The notes under the pieces are model-generated. The model did no database searches. It saw only the letters and a program-made list of their open reading frames with translations, and had not been told where the DNA came from. From Planctomycetota bacterium (lineage in GTDB: Bacteria; Planctomycetota; UBA1135; GCA-002686595), in contig JABABA010000017.1 in the NCBI GenBank assembly GCA_014238415.1, positions 23,923-87,922 of the forward strand: DNA of 64,000 nucleotides, written 5' to 3'. How positions within the stretch are numbered: the stretch's first letter is position 1; each line of letters starts with the position of its first letter. This document shows positions 9,482 to 18,906 of this stretch, piece after piece. The position numbers were made by a program, and so were the translations under genes.

Positions 9482-11461
9482 TCACTTCGTGTAGCCCATG
9501 GCGTCGAGTGCGTCGCGCGTGGAACTGCCGCCGCCGAGCAGGGCGGGTTGACGGGTGAGGCCGTGGGCGAGCCAGCGGGCGATGCTGTCCTGCAGGCTGG
9601 CGGCGCGCTGACTGTGGGGAGAGCCTGGGCCCAGGGGGATCGGGCTCTGAGCATCCGGATCCGTTTCGAGATCAAAGTACCAGTGGGCTTCGGGCAGGGG
9701 CTCGCGGCCGGGCCTGGAAGCAGTGGCGGGGGGGGCCCAGATCAATAGATCTGTCTGAGTGCGGACCGCGTGCATGTTGCGGTTGGGGGAGAAACCCTGG
9801 CCGCCCGGTGCCTGGACGATGCCCAGGCTGGTGGTGGAGAACAGGGGTCGTGTGGCGGCGGCACTGAGGGCAGAGGGGTTGAGGAGGTCGGTGCCCTCGG
9901 TATCGGCCTCTGGATCGATCCAGCGGGTCATGATGGTGTCGAACAGGAAGCGGTTCTCGGCTCGTTCGGTGATGACTTTGCCCTCGGGTACGCCAGGCCC
10001 GGCCAGGATCAGGGGTACAGCCAGGAGTTCTCGGTGCAATTGGTTGCCGTGGTAGAGCATGCCGTGGTCGAGAAACTCTTCCCCGTGGTCGCTGGTCAAG
10101 ACGAACAGAGTGCGCTCGGTCAGGCCCAATTCTGCTATGTGCTCCGCGATCGCGCCGATGGCGGCATCGGACTCCGCCACCGTGGCGTCATAAATCGAGA
10201 GGGCGTGCTGGGCGAGGGCCTGGATAGGCGCAGGATCGGATTCCCTGCCTTGCAACCGTTCCCCAAACAAGCGCCGGAGTTCGGCCCCGTCCCGGGCCCC
10301 GTGGAATTCTCCTTCGATCAGATGTTGGAAGCGCTCATCGGGCTCGTACTGGTGCGGATCGGTCAGGTGCACATAGGCAAAAAACCGATACTCCGCCACA
10401 TGGTCGATCCACTGGTTCACATCCGCCGCAAGAGTCGCGCCCCTGGCCCAGTTGTAGGTTTCGAAGCTCTCGAATCCCTGGTCAAAGTCCTTGTCTGGAT
10501 GAACCAGGGGGTTGGCAGAGAAAGCAGCGGTGGTCCACCCTGCCTCTTGCAGGCGCTCTGGCAGGGTTTCGAATTCTTGGGCCAGATAGCAGGCTTCGTA
10601 GCTCAAGAGCCCGTGCTCGGCCGGACTCAGGCCGGTCAATAGGGACGCTGTGGAGGGCCAGGTCCAGGGCGATGTGGCCCAGCCATTGTCAAAGCGCGTT
10701 CCCCTTGCGGCCAGTGCGTCCATGTGTGGGGAAGTGGGTTTTTCGAGGCCGTAGCATGCCAGGCGGTCGGTACGCAGGGTGTCGATCACCAGGAAGATTA
10801 TGTTGGGTTGTGCTTGCGAGGCTCTTGTGCGCGGCCGGTTCACAGTACGTAGGACTTCGAGTTGGGCAAAGGCGGCGTGTGCGGGGCCATCTCCCGTGAT
10901 GCGCTCCGTGCTCAAAGTCAGGGTATCGAGTCCCTTCAGCGGCAAGAGAGGCGCTCGGGTCCAGATCTGCTCGTCCATGGGTACGCTTCTGCCGTAGGGC
11001 TTGGTCACACGAAAGAGCACTGTATCCCCTGAACGGACTGTGAATCGGACGCTGCCCTCAACGGTGCCTTCGTAGTCTTCCCGATCAAAACCTACTGCCA
11101 ATCGCAGGGAGGCATCTGCGTGATCCGATTGAACTGTCAGGCTCAGCTGCGATTCAGGGCCCATGTCCAGACAGGGCAAGGGGCTTGAGTCGTACTGTCG
11201 CCGTTTCGAAGGAGCGAGTGTCGTTGCCTTGATCTCCCTTTGGCCGGGGACCACAAGCGGTCCGCGGCCGGCATCCTGGCTGACCCATGAGAGTATCACC
11301 TTCTCGATCTGCATCTGCTCGACAGATGAGTCCTCGTCACCATTGCCGAACCAATTGGGCAGGACGGCCACCATCAGGACCACGATCAGTCCAATACCGA
11401 TGACAGTCACGCCCCAGCTTTTCCGTTGGGTTTCGTCGGGTGCGCTCTGTCCGTCGTTCAC
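9482..11461 (-). CDS. Sulfatase-fold (alkaline phosphatase superfamily) membrane-anchored enzyme with Thr nucleophile
   Basis: A 659-residue protein with one N-terminal membrane segment (VTVIGIGLIVVLMVAVL, about 18-34), a beta-rich region of about 170 residues and a sulfatase-fold domain from residue 218 (NIIFLVIDTLRTDRL, metal ligand Asp227). The C-x-P-S-R signature of formylglycine sulfatases reads T267-W-P-S-T, so the nucleophile position is Thr and the Arg is absent. TSDHGEEFLDHG supplies further metal ligands. Thr at this position occurs in phosphotransferases and hydrolases of the LtaS/Pet type, so a phospho-substituent on a glycan or lipid is as likely a substrate as a sulfate ester. 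The GTG start overlaps the stop of the preceding glycosyltransferase gene by 4 nt (GTGA). Confidence 0.82.
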   Translation of the reverse strand: MNDGQSAPDETQRKSWGVTVIGIGLIVVLMVAVLPNWFGNGDEDSSVEQMQIEKVILSWVSQDAGRGPLVVPGQREIKATTLAPSKRRQYDSSPLPCLDMGPESQLSLTVQSDHADASLRLAVGFDREDYEGTVEGSVRFTVRSGDTVLFRVTKPYGRSVPMDEQIWTRAPLLPLKGLDTLTLSTERITGDGPAHAAFAQLEVLRTVNRPRTRASQAQPNIIFLVIDTLRTDRLACYGLEKPTSPHMDALAARGTRFDNGWATSPWTWPSTASLLTGLSPAEHGLLSYEACYLAQEFETLPERLQEAGWTTAAFSANPLVHPDKDFDQGFESFETYNWARGATLAADVNQWIDHVAEYRFFAYVHLTDPHQYEPDERFQHLIEGEFHGARDGAELRRLFGERLQGRESDPAPIQALAQHALSIYDATVAESDAAIGAIAEHIAELGLTERTLFVLTSDHGEEFLDHGMLYHGNQLHRELLAVPLILAGPGVPEGKVITERAENRFLFDTIMTRWIDPEADTEGTDLLNPSALSAAATRPLFSTTSLGIVQAPGGQGFSPNRNMHAVRTQTDLLIWAPPATASRPGREPLPEAHWYFDLETDPDAQSPIPLGPGSPHSQRAASLQDSIARWLAHGLTRQPALLGGGSSTRDALDAMGYTK

Positions 11462-13161
11462 TTGAAGAATGCCTCCCAGTTCGTGAACTGGGTCAGGATC
11501 TCGGGTTGAGCCACCACGATGCGCGAGGGATGGAAGGTTGTATACCACTCCCAGTTCACGTCCAGCGGGCCAAAGATATGCTCCGTACTGCCGGGCAGGT
11601 TTGAGCCCAACAGCTCTACATTTTGGTTGCGCGCAACTTGGGCGGGGCGGAAGGCGATCAATTCCGTGGGCGATGCGAAGCCGGTCACGCAATGGTCCGG
11701 TAGTTCGCCAAGGTGGGACTCCAGTTCTCCAGCGAGTTCCGGGGTCAATCCCACCTGCTCTTCGTGACTGTTGATCCAATCCGCAAACGCTTCAATGGGT
11801 GGGCGGTGGTCTTCAATGCTGCTGGCACTGGCCTCCTGGCGCAGGGCCCCCGGTATGGCCATGGTTGCCAAAAGGCACAGGGGCAAGGCTATCGGGTAGC
11901 GCGCCCAGCGCCCAAACCAAAGTGCACCTTGCGCCGCGAAAAGAACTCCAAAGGGCAGGAACAACAACATGTTGCGGGCAAAGAAGACTCGTTGGTTGGA
12001 AAACACCAGAGCCAGCAGGCAGGGCACGGCAGCCAACAGGATCATCTCATTGGGTTTACGGCGGGCCCAGACAAACATGCCCAAAAAGACCAACAGAGAA
12101 AACAGCGCAGCCAGGGGCGCATATGCGGAACCCAGAGTGCGCCCCAGGTAGTGCATGATCAGGCCCATGTGCGACAGTCCCGGGGCTACTGTGTAGCCGT
12201 AAGCGCCGAGGCCGTAGTGCTTGACCTCCCAAAGCACATCGCGCAGGAAGAGTTGGGGTTCTATCAAGCAGCCCGGAGTGATGGCTATGAAGGTGGCCGT
12301 CATTGCCAGGAGCAGGACAGGAATCTCATCCTTGGGTCGCGTATTGCGACGGTTCCAAGCGCTGACCAGAAGTGGCAGGAGGAGAATTCCGCCCGTGTAC
12401 TTGGTGCTGATTACCGCGCCCAGGACCATGGCCGCGGGCACCAGACTGCCTCCGTTGCGGCGGGCGCGCAGGAGCAGCCACAGGAAGAGGGACGCGAACT
12501 GCACCAGAATCGGATCCGGCGCGACCCAGCGGGCGTGGTAGGCGAATTCCCAGGTGGTGCCAAGCGCGGTTGCCGCCCAGAGCCCTCCCAGGGTGTTCAT
12601 GACTTCGCGGCCCGCCAGAAAGATCCACAACAATGCCAGGCTGGCCAGCCCCAAGAAGATCTTCCTCTGGCGTTGAACGAAACGCGGGGAGCCTACCCGG
12701 TCCTTGAGATCTTGGGTGGGGATCGTAATTCCTTGGATCTCCTGTCCCACTCTTCGCTCGTGACGAATCTTCATTTCCCTCCAGGGGATTTCTGACAGTT
12801 CCGGAGCGAGAGCGCCCACGGACAGCAGAAATGTCATGGAGGGATAGTTGTACCAGCCCGGTAGCAACCGCCCCTTGTCCAGGGCGTGCTGCAGATTCTG
12901 CTGGTGCAGGGGATCGTCCCAGTATCTGCCGAAGTCCAATCCCCGGTAGCCTGTCCAAGCGAACCAGCCGAGAATCACCAGAACCAACCAGCCCCAGTGC
13001 TTGTTGAGCCTGGCGGGAGGGCCGATGGGGGCGTCATCGGCCACGCCGTTCGCCTCTTGCTCTGTTCCCTCGATGGCCGACGCCTGCATGGGGATATCGC
13101 TCGACGGGTCCTCATCCTTGAGTGCTTCAGGGGCGGGCTTGTGGGGGTCGGGCAGGTTCAT
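11458..13161 (-). CDS. GT39/ArnT-like polytopic membrane glycosyltransferase
   Basis: A 567-residue integral membrane protein. After a soluble N-terminus of about 50 residues, a first membrane helix (WGWLVLVILGWFAWTGY) leads into a loop with GRYWDDPLHQQNLQHAL, resembling the acidic first loop of polyprenyl-phosphate-dependent GT-C enzymes. Some eight to ten further helices follow, and a soluble C-terminal domain of about 130 residues closes the chain. Such enzymes transfer a sugar from a dolichyl- or undecaprenyl-phosphate donor at the outer face of the membrane. The upstream gene encodes a nucleotidyltransferase/GT2 fusion that could make such a donor. The stop overlaps the sulfatase-fold gene, giving a three-gene operon. 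The exact family assignment is by topology and context. Confidence 0.75.
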   Translation of the reverse strand: MNLPDPHKPAPEALKDEDPSSDIPMQASAIEGTEQEANGVADDAPIGPPARLNKHWGWLVLVILGWFAWTGYRGLDFGRYWDDPLHQQNLQHALDKGRLLPGWYNYPSMTFLLSVGALAPELSEIPWREMKIRHERRVGQEIQGITIPTQDLKDRVGSPRFVQRQRKIFLGLASLALLWIFLAGREVMNTLGGLWAATALGTTWEFAYHARWVAPDPILVQFASLFLWLLLRARRNGGSLVPAAMVLGAVISTKYTGGILLLPLLVSAWNRRNTRPKDEIPVLLLAMTATFIAITPGCLIEPQLFLRDVLWEVKHYGLGAYGYTVAPGLSHMGLIMHYLGRTLGSAYAPLAALFSLLVFLGMFVWARRKPNEMILLAAVPCLLALVFSNQRVFFARNMLLFLPFGVLFAAQGALWFGRWARYPIALPLCLLATMAIPGALRQEASASSIEDHRPPIEAFADWINSHEEQVGLTPELAGELESHLGELPDHCVTGFASPTELIAFRPAQVARNQNVELLGSNLPGSTEHIFGPLDVNWEWYTTFHPSRIVVAQPEILTQFTNWEAFFK

Positions 13162-13165
13162 GGGC

Positions 13166-14608
13166 TCAATGCGACTGGAGACCGAGGCGTTTAGCCAGAA
13201 TCAGGCGCAGCATACGCAGGGCGGTTTTGGATACGTGCAAAAAGCCGGAAGAGTGTTTGGATTCCCCGCCCACTCGGGCGTGATAGCTGACCGGGATCTC
13301 GATCACCCTTAGGCGCGCGCGCAAGGCCTCGATCATCATCTCCGGACTGAACTCCGGACCTGTGCCTTTGGTCTGTTCGCGAATCTTGGCCCAGGTGGAT
13401 TTCCATAGCGCACGGTAGGAGCAGCCCACGTCTGTGAAACGTGGCTCCTGACCCCACCACAGAACCTCGATCAGTTTGCCCACCACGATATTCCCCAAGC
13501 GGAGCAGGCCGCCCATGTTGGAGCCCTGTTCAATCATCTCGCGGGTGGTGCGCGTGCCCATCACCATGTCCGCGTCTTTCAGGAACTCCAGAAACTTGCC
13601 TATGTCCTTGGAGCGGAAGGAGTGGTCCGCTTCGGTGATGATCAGGATGTCACCTCTGGCGTTGTCCAGTCCCCACTGGATCGTGTCCCCATAACCGCTG
13701 AGAGAAACCGTTTCCACCCGCGCCCCGGCTTCCCGTGCCAGCTCCGCGGTGCGATCGCCGGAGGAGTTGTCAACCACCAGCACCTCGTCCACATGGCCTA
13801 CAAAATCACGCACCACGTGGGCGATGGACTCTTCTTCGTTGTAGGCCGGGATCACCAAGCTGGTGGTAAAGTCATCGAACTGCCTGGTGCGGGCCAGATG
13901 ATTGGCGGTGTGGTGGTCTTCGAGGCAGTTGACATTCAGATAGTCCCCGCTGACTTCAAAGGGTCTTACGATGAGTCCGTCCTGAGCTGCCGCGCGAATC
14001 ACATCGGTCAATTCCACTCGGCCGCTGCGTTGACTGGGAGCCGTGGCTCTGATGCGCTCAAAGATGCTCGGCTGAAAGGCATAGGTCCCGCATCCGAGCA
14101 TATCGCCGGTGGGGTGTTCCGGTTTCTCTTCCAGGTCGACGATGCGGTCATCGGTGATGGTCAGGCAATAATTTTTTTGGATGCGATGGGGATCCGAGGT
14201 GCGATGCACCGCGCACCAGGCAAACCAGTCCTGGTCCTCAGGTTGCAACTGTGAGTGGTTCGAGTCCAGATAGACCTCGTCCCCCAGAATAGTGACAAAG
14301 GGCTGGTCCAGATGGGGTTCCGCCAAGAGCATGCCCCGGGCCAGGCCAATCTTGGGATCGGGGCAACGCACATAGGTGATTTGGACTCCAAGTCTGTCGC
14401 CATCTCCCAAGTACTCCTCGATCATCTCAGCCATGTGGCCCGTGATGATCACGATCTTCTTGATCCCATAGGCATCCCTCAGAATCTCCACATTGCGTTC
14501 AATAATCGGGCGGCCGGCAATCTCCAGCATTACCTTTGGCATCCATGTGGTGGCGGGGTAGGCGCGCACTCCTTCGCCAGCGGCGGGTATCAGTCCGAGT
14601 TCAAACAT
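13166..14608 (-). CDS. Sugar-phosphate nucleotidyltransferase / GT2 glycosyltransferase fusion
   Basis: A 480-residue fusion. Residues 1-235 form an RmlA/GlmU-like nucleotidyltransferase (LIPAAGEGVRAYPATTWMPK, then VTILGDE near 105-111 with the metal-binding Asp). Residues 248-480 form a GT2 domain beginning TSLVIPAYNEEE, with VDNSSGDRT and the D-x-D-like EADHSF around Asp328, close to DPM1/dolichyl-phosphate-mannose-synthase-type transferases. One polypeptide could therefore make an NDP-sugar and load it onto a lipid phosphate. The ATG at 14608 is set by the first beta strand of the nucleotidyltransferase; upstream codons look non-coding. Only 4 nt separate its stop from the next start. It is divergent from the epimerase gene at 14751. 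Confidence 0.88.
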   Translation of the reverse strand: MFELGLIPAAGEGVRAYPATTWMPKVMLEIAGRPIIERNVEILRDAYGIKKIVIITGHMAEMIEEYLGDGDRLGVQITYVRCPDPKIGLARGMLLAEPHLDQPFVTILGDEVYLDSNHSQLQPEDQDWFAWCAVHRTSDPHRIQKNYCLTITDDRIVDLEEKPEHPTGDMLGCGTYAFQPSIFERIRATAPSQRSGRVELTDVIRAAAQDGLIVRPFEVSGDYLNVNCLEDHHTANHLARTRQFDDFTTSLVIPAYNEEESIAHVVRDFVGHVDEVLVVDNSSGDRTAELAREAGARVETVSLSGYGDTIQWGLDNARGDILIITEADHSFRSKDIGKFLEFLKDADMVMGTRTTREMIEQGSNMGGLLRLGNIVVGKLIEVLWWGQEPRFTDVGCSYRALWKSTWAKIREQTKGTGPEFSPEMMIEALRARLRVIEIPVSYHARVGGESKHSSGFLHVSKTALRMLRLILAKRLGLQSH

Positions 14609-14750
14609 CTCTTGCGGGTGGATTCTGGGGCTAGTGTAGGGAGTTGTGGCCTTTGGTTGAACGGGGCAGGGGGGCGGGCTGCGAATCCTGGTACATCGAG
14701 CCAGGTCTGCCTTCTCTCTCTGCGCCCCCGAGGGGCCATTCAAGGCTAGA

Positions 14751-15215
14751 ATGCTCGGCCATCCAGACCTGGAAAGTCCCTTGGAAATCCCCCAGTCCCT
14801 CAAAGGCGTGGTTTGCGCCCTGCACCATCTGGCAATCGTTGTCCCAGATCTGGCAGTTGCGCGGGGCTTGTACGAGGGAGTCTTGGGGCTGGCTGCGGGG
14901 GAGGCGGAGCTCGTGGCCGATCAGAAAGTCAGGGTGCTGGTGCTGATGGCGGGCGAGCAGCGCATCGAGTTGGTCGAGCCTACAGCGCCCGATTCGCCCG
15001 TGGCACGGTTTCTGGAGCGCAGGGGGGGCGGTTTGCACCATTTGGCCTGGCGCGTGAACGATCTGGAGCAGGCCCTTGCGATCTTGAAAGGGCGCGGAGT
15101 GCGTTTGATAGACGAGCAGCCACGGAGCGGTGCCCACGAGACCAGGATCGCCTTCTTGCATCCGGCGGCCACAGGCGGAGTGCTGATGGAACTCGTTGAG
15201 GATTCTTCCGCCTGA
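14751..15215 (+). CDS. mce: Methylmalonyl-CoA epimerase
   Basis: A 154-residue vicinal-oxygen-chelate protein that interconverts (S)- and (R)-methylmalonyl-CoA, linking propionyl-CoA carboxylase to the mutase. Two beta-alpha-beta-beta-beta modules carry the expected metal ligands: His26 in LHHLAIVVPDL, His97 in GLHHLAWRV and Glu147 in GGVLMELVE, plus RIELVEP at 71-77. The family usually starts a few residues before the first His, so the 20-residue N-terminus from this ATG may be too long; a GTG near 14808 is the alternative. It is followed after 61 nt by pccB on the same strand, which supports the function. Confidence 0.92.
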   Translation: MLGHPDLESPLEIPQSLKGVVCALHHLAIVVPDLAVARGLYEGVLGLAAGEAELVADQKVRVLVLMAGEQRIELVEPTAPDSPVARFLERRGGGLHHLAWRVNDLEQALAILKGRGVRLIDEQPRSGAHETRIAFLHPAATGGVLMELVEDSSA

Positions 15216-15276
15216 TCCGAGCCAGGGCCTTTTTGCATAATCTCATTATTCATTCCAGAAACCACTTCTGATCCCC

Positions 15277-16827
15277 ATGTCCAGCGAAACCAAGACCGAG
15301 CGTCTCTTGCGGATGCGAGCCGAAGCCCAAGCGGGTGGTGGCCAAAAACGCATCGACATACAGCACAAGAAAGGCAAACTCACCGCCCGTGAGCGCATTG
15401 ACTTCTTGGTGGATGAGGGGTCATTTGTGGAACTCGATCGGTATGTGACCCACCGTTGCACGGATTTTGGCATGGGGGAGCAGAAGATCTTGGGTGATGG
15501 CGTCGTTACTGGTCACGCTTTGATCGATGCTCGGCCGGTGTACTTGTTCTCCCAGGACTTCACCGTGTTTGGGGGCAGCCTCTCCGAAACCCACGCTGAG
15601 AAGATCTGCAAGGTGATGGACCTGGCGGTCAAGGCGGGAGTACCAGTGATTGGGCTCAAAGACTCGGGCGGCGCGCGCATTCAAGAGGGAGTTTCCAGCA
15701 TGGGCGGCTATGCGGAGATTTTTTGGCGCAACACACAGGCTTCGGGGGTCGTGCCCCAGATCTCGGCCATCATGGGGCCCTGCGCCGGAGGAGCGGTTTA
15801 TAGTCCTGCCCTGACGGATTTTGTGTTCATGGTGGAAGGCACCTCCTACATGCACATCACCGGACCCGATGTGGTCAAGACCGTGACTCACGAGATTGTT
15901 ACTTCGGAAGAACTCGGCGGAGCCGCGGTTCACGCGGAGAAGTCCGGGGTCTCGCATTTCACTTCTGCCGATGACAAGAGCTGTTTGAATTCGATCCGGC
16001 GATTGCTTTCCTATCTGCCGCTGAACAACGCGGAGGGCCCACCCGCGGTCGAGTGTGATGATCCAGTTGATCGGTGCGATGTGGAGTTGGACACCCTGGT
16101 GCCCGACGATCCGCAAAAACCCTATGACATGCACGGGGTGATCGAGCGCGTGGTGGATTCCGGATCCTTCATGGAAGTGCACACCAACTATGCCCGCAAC
16201 ATCTTGGTGGGCTATGCCCGCTTGGGTGGTCGAGCGGTGGGTATCGTGGCCAATCAACCCGCTGTGCTTGCGGGATGTCTTGACATCGAGTCCAGTGAGA
16301 AGGGCGCGCGCTTCATTCGGTTTTGTGATGCCTTCAATATTCCGATCGTGACCTTTGAAGATGTGCCGGGGTTCTTGCCGGGCACCTCTCAGGAATACGC
16401 GGGTATCATTCGTCATGGAGCCAAGCTGCTCTACGCCTACTGCGAGGCCACGGTCCCCAAGCTGACTGTGATCACCCGTAAAGCCTATGGAGGCGCCTAC
16501 GATGTGATGGGTTCAAAGCATGTGCGCGCGGACATGAACGTGGCCTGGCCGGGATCGATGATCGCCGTAATGGGGGCCGCAGGGGCCGCCAACATCATTC
16601 ATCGCCGAGAGATCGGTTCTGCGGACGATCCCGAATCTGTGTTGAAGCAGAAAGCCGACGAGTACGAAGAGACCTTCAACAATCCCTACCGTGCCGCCGC
16701 TCGCGGCTTCATCGATGATGTGATCGAGGCGCGCATGACCCGACCCTACCTGATTCGCGCCTTGGGTGTCCTGGCCAGCAAGCACGAGGCTGGCCCCACT
16801 CGCAAGCACGGGAACATTCCGCTCTGA
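15277..16827 (+). CDS. pccB: Propionyl-CoA carboxylase beta subunit (carboxyltransferase)
   Basis: A 516-residue carboxyltransferase subunit that moves CO2 from carboxybiotin to propionyl-CoA (possibly also acetyl-CoA). The order of motifs is that of Pcc[21 protein letters not shown] near the N-terminus, [37 protein letters not shown], then a second crotonase-like half with [19 protein letters not shown] and [16 protein letters not shown]. Length is typical (510-530). Epimerase upstream and biotin carboxylase 19 nt downstream make propionyl-CoA the likely substrate. The 61 nt between mce and this gene are AT-rich (TTGCATAATCTCATTATT) and may hold a promoter, but no clean pair of boxes is evident. 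Confidence 0.95.
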   Translation: MSSETKTERLLRMRAEAQAGGGQKRIDIQHKKGKLTARERIDFLVDEGSFVELDRYVTHRCTDFGMGEQKILGDGVVTGHALIDARPVYLFSQDFTVFGGSLSETHAEKICKVMDLAVKAGVPVIGLKDSGGARIQEGVSSMGGYAEIFWRNTQASGVVPQISAIMGPCAGGAVYSPALTDFVFMVEGTSYMHITGPDVVKTVTHEIVTSEELGGAAVHAEKSGVSHFTSADDKSCLNSIRRLLSYLPLNNAEGPPAVECDDPVDRCDVELDTLVPDDPQKPYDMHGVIERVVDSGSFMEVHTNYARNILVGYARLGGRAVGIVANQPAVLAGCLDIESSEKGARFIRFCDAFNIPIVTFEDVPGFLPGTSQEYAGIIRHGAKLLYAYCEATVPKLTVITRKAYGGAYDVMGSKHVRADMNVAWPGSMIAVMGAAGAANIIHRREIGSADDPESVLKQKADEYEETFNNPYRAAARGFIDDVIEARMTRPYLIRALGVLASKHEAGPTRKHGNIPL

Positions 16828-16846
16828 TTGCGGAAGAATCTCAGCC

Positions 16847-18373
16847 ATGTTCCAACGCATTCTGATTGCCAACCGGGGCGAAATCGCTCTGCGTGTGATT
16901 CGTACTGCCCGCGAGATGGGCATCGAGTGCGTGGCGGTCTATTCTCCAGACGACCAGAAGGCTTTGCATGTGCGCATGGCTCACCATGCAGTGGCCCTGC
17001 CGGGAACCATTCCATCGGAGACTTACCTCTGCGCCGAAGCAATCCTGGAGGCTGCGCGGGTCAGCGGCGCCGAGGCGATTCACCCTGGCTACGGGTTTTT
17101 GTCCGAGAACGCAGACTTTGCTAGGGCCGTGGTTGCCGCAGGACTGACCTGGATCGGTCCACCTCCGGAGGCTATTGCCGTGATGGGGGACAAGATCGAG
17201 AGCCGCCGGGCCATGACTGCTGCTGGAGTCGCTTGTGTGCCCGGCATGACCGATCCCATTGCGGACCCCGTCCAAGCCTTGAGTGTTGTGGCGGAAATTG
17301 GCTTTCCCGTGGCAATCAAGGCCGCCGCAGGCGGTGGCGGCAAGGGCATCCGTATTGTGCGCGAGGAGGGGGAAGTGGAATCTGCTTTCAGGGCCGCTTC
17401 CGGTGAGGCCCTTTCGGCCTTTGGGGACGATCGTCTCTATCTTGAGCGCTACCTGGATCAGCCACGCCATATCGAGATCCAAGTGCTTTTTGACCAGCAG
17501 GGAAACGGTGTGCACCTGTTCGAGCGTGAGTGTTCGATTCAGCGGCGCCATCAGAAACTGGTGGAAGAAACACCCAGCACTGTGATCGACGCGGCTACCC
17601 GCGAAGCCATGGGCACCGCTGCCCTTCAGGCCGCAGCCCATGTGCAGTATCAGGGCGCGGGCACTGTTGAGTTCCTTTGGGCCCAGGGAGAGTTCTACTT
17701 CCTCGAAATGAACACTCGCCTGCAGGTGGAGCACCCGATCACCGAAATGATCACCGGTGTGGACCTGGTTCGCCAGCAGCTGTTGGTGGCAGCAGGAGAG
17801 ACCCTGGAATTCGCTCAATCCGACCTGGCAGCCAAGGGCCACGCGATCGAAGTGCGTATCAACGCCGAAGATCCCAGCAAGAACTTTCAACCCAGCACTG
17901 GCGTGTTGCAGAACTTGCGCGCTCCGGGCGGTCCCTGGGTGCGGCTCGACACCGGGATGTACCGGGGCATGGAAGTGGGCCCAGCCTACGATCCGATGTT
18001 GGGCAAGCTGGTGGTTTGGGGACAGAATCGTGCCCAAGCGATCGAGCGCATGATCCGTGCCATTCAAGAGATGAATGTGGGCGGGGTCAGCACCTCGTTG
18101 CCCGCGGCCTTGTTGGTGCTGGAGCATGAGCGCTTCCGATCCGGGGATTATGACACACACTTCCTGGAAAGCCTGACCATCGAGCCTCCTGCCAGGTGGC
18201 TGGAGCTGGCTGCAGCGGCAGCGGCGATTCACCGCCATGATCTAGCTCGTCGGCGGGCCCTGGCAGCGCCTGCCGCCGACCGTGCGGGTTGGATTGCACG
18301 AGGACGTCGACAGGATAGGGATCGTTGCAACCGGGCCGGCCGCCCTGACCACTCTCAGCGAGGCAGTGCATGA
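16847..18373 (+). CDS. Biotin carboxylase subunit of propionyl-CoA carboxylase
   Basis: A 508-residue ATP-dependent biotin carboxylase. MFQRILIANRGEIALRVIR opens the pre-ATP-grasp domain; the ATP-grasp glycine loop is KAAAGGGGKGIRIV; EMNTRLQVEHPITEMITG contains the conserved active-site Glu, Arg and His. The C-terminal domain (IEVRINAEDP onward) is intact. The chain stops after about 60 residues of a low-complexity Ala/Arg-rich tail, without a biotinyl domain. That domain is encoded by the next gene, whose ATG overlaps this stop (ATGA), so the alpha subunit is split in two. The ATG at 16847 is 19 nt after the pccB stop and matches the family N-terminus. Confidence 0.95.
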   Translation: MFQRILIANRGEIALRVIRTAREMGIECVAVYSPDDQKALHVRMAHHAVALPGTIPSETYLCAEAILEAARVSGAEAIHPGYGFLSENADFARAVVAAGLTWIGPPPEAIAVMGDKIESRRAMTAAGVACVPGMTDPIADPVQALSVVAEIGFPVAIKAAAGGGGKGIRIVREEGEVESAFRAASGEALSAFGDDRLYLERYLDQPRHIEIQVLFDQQGNGVHLFERECSIQRRHQKLVEETPSTVIDAATREAMGTAALQAAAHVQYQGAGTVEFLWAQGEFYFLEMNTRLQVEHPITEMITGVDLVRQQLLVAAGETLEFAQSDLAAKGHAIEVRINAEDPSKNFQPSTGVLQNLRAPGGPWVRLDTGMYRGMEVGPAYDPMLGKLVVWGQNRAQAIERMIRAIQEMNVGGVSTSLPAALLVLEHERFRSGDYDTHFLESLTIEPPARWLELAAAAAAIHRHDLARRRALAAPAADRAGWIARGRRQDRDRCNRAGRPDHSQRGSA

Positions 18374-18870
18374 AGTACTTTGTCGTTTGCGGAGACCACG
18401 AGGTCCAGGTGGAGGTCGAAGAGCATCTGGGTCAGCGTTTGGTGCGCGTCAACGGCGAGCACTTTGAACTCTCCTATTCCGAGATCGACTCGTTGGGGCA
18501 GGTTGCGGTGCAAAAGGACGGGGAGACCTACGCCCTTTCCATGGAAGGCGATACCGAGCAAGTGCGCGTGACCCTGGCGGGTCATGTCTATTCCCTGACT
18601 CTGGAAGATGAGCGCGAGCGCGCCGCCCATGAGGCGGTAAGAGCTGCAGACCGGGGGCGCGGTCCCTTGCGGGCGGTCATGCCTGGTTTTGTAGCGGAGC
18701 TGCTGGTGACCGCCGGTGAAACCGTGGAAGCGGGGGCGCCCCTCTTGGTTCTGGAAGCCATGAAGATGCAAAATGAAATCAGTGCCCCGGCCTCGGGAGT
18801 GGTACAGAGCATCGCCGTGGCCCCTGGACAGGCGGTCAAGACGGGAGATGTATTCCTGACCTTGGAGTAG
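18370..18870 (+). CDS. Biotin carboxyl carrier protein of propionyl-CoA carboxylase
   Basis: A 166-residue carrier. The C-terminal 75 residues form a biotinyl domain with EAMKMQ; Lys132 is the predicted biotinylation site, 34 residues from the C-terminus as is usual. The N-terminal 90 residues are beta-rich and acidic and probably replace the BT (beta-barrel) interaction domain of fused PCC alpha subunits. The gene overlaps the biotin carboxylase gene by 4 nt, so the two are probably translated as a pair. It closes the mce-pccB-BC-BCCP operon; the DUF1028 gene follows after 36 nt and may be cotranscribed. Confidence 0.93.
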   Translation: MKYFVVCGDHEVQVEVEEHLGQRLVRVNGEHFELSYSEIDSLGQVAVQKDGETYALSMEGDTEQVRVTLAGHVYSLTLEDERERAAHEAVRAADRGRGPLRAVMPGFVAELLVTAGETVEAGAPLLVLEAMKMQNEISAPASGVVQSIAVAPGQAVKTGDVFLTLE

Positions 18871-18906
18871 CTCGCTGAATCGGCTGTGAGCGGGTATCCT
18901 TGTGTC

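Noticed and set aside
15216..15276. AT-rich stretch TTGCATAATCTCATTATT before pccB as a promoter
   Set aside because: The boxes cannot be spaced at 16-18 nt with reasonable matches, so it was not listed as a feature.
16841..18238. A 465-residue open frame on the minus strand opposite the biotin carboxylase gene
   Set aside because: It is a codon-bias shadow: the plus-strand frame has complete biotin carboxylase motifs, while the antisense product is rich in His, Gln and Leu without any domain.
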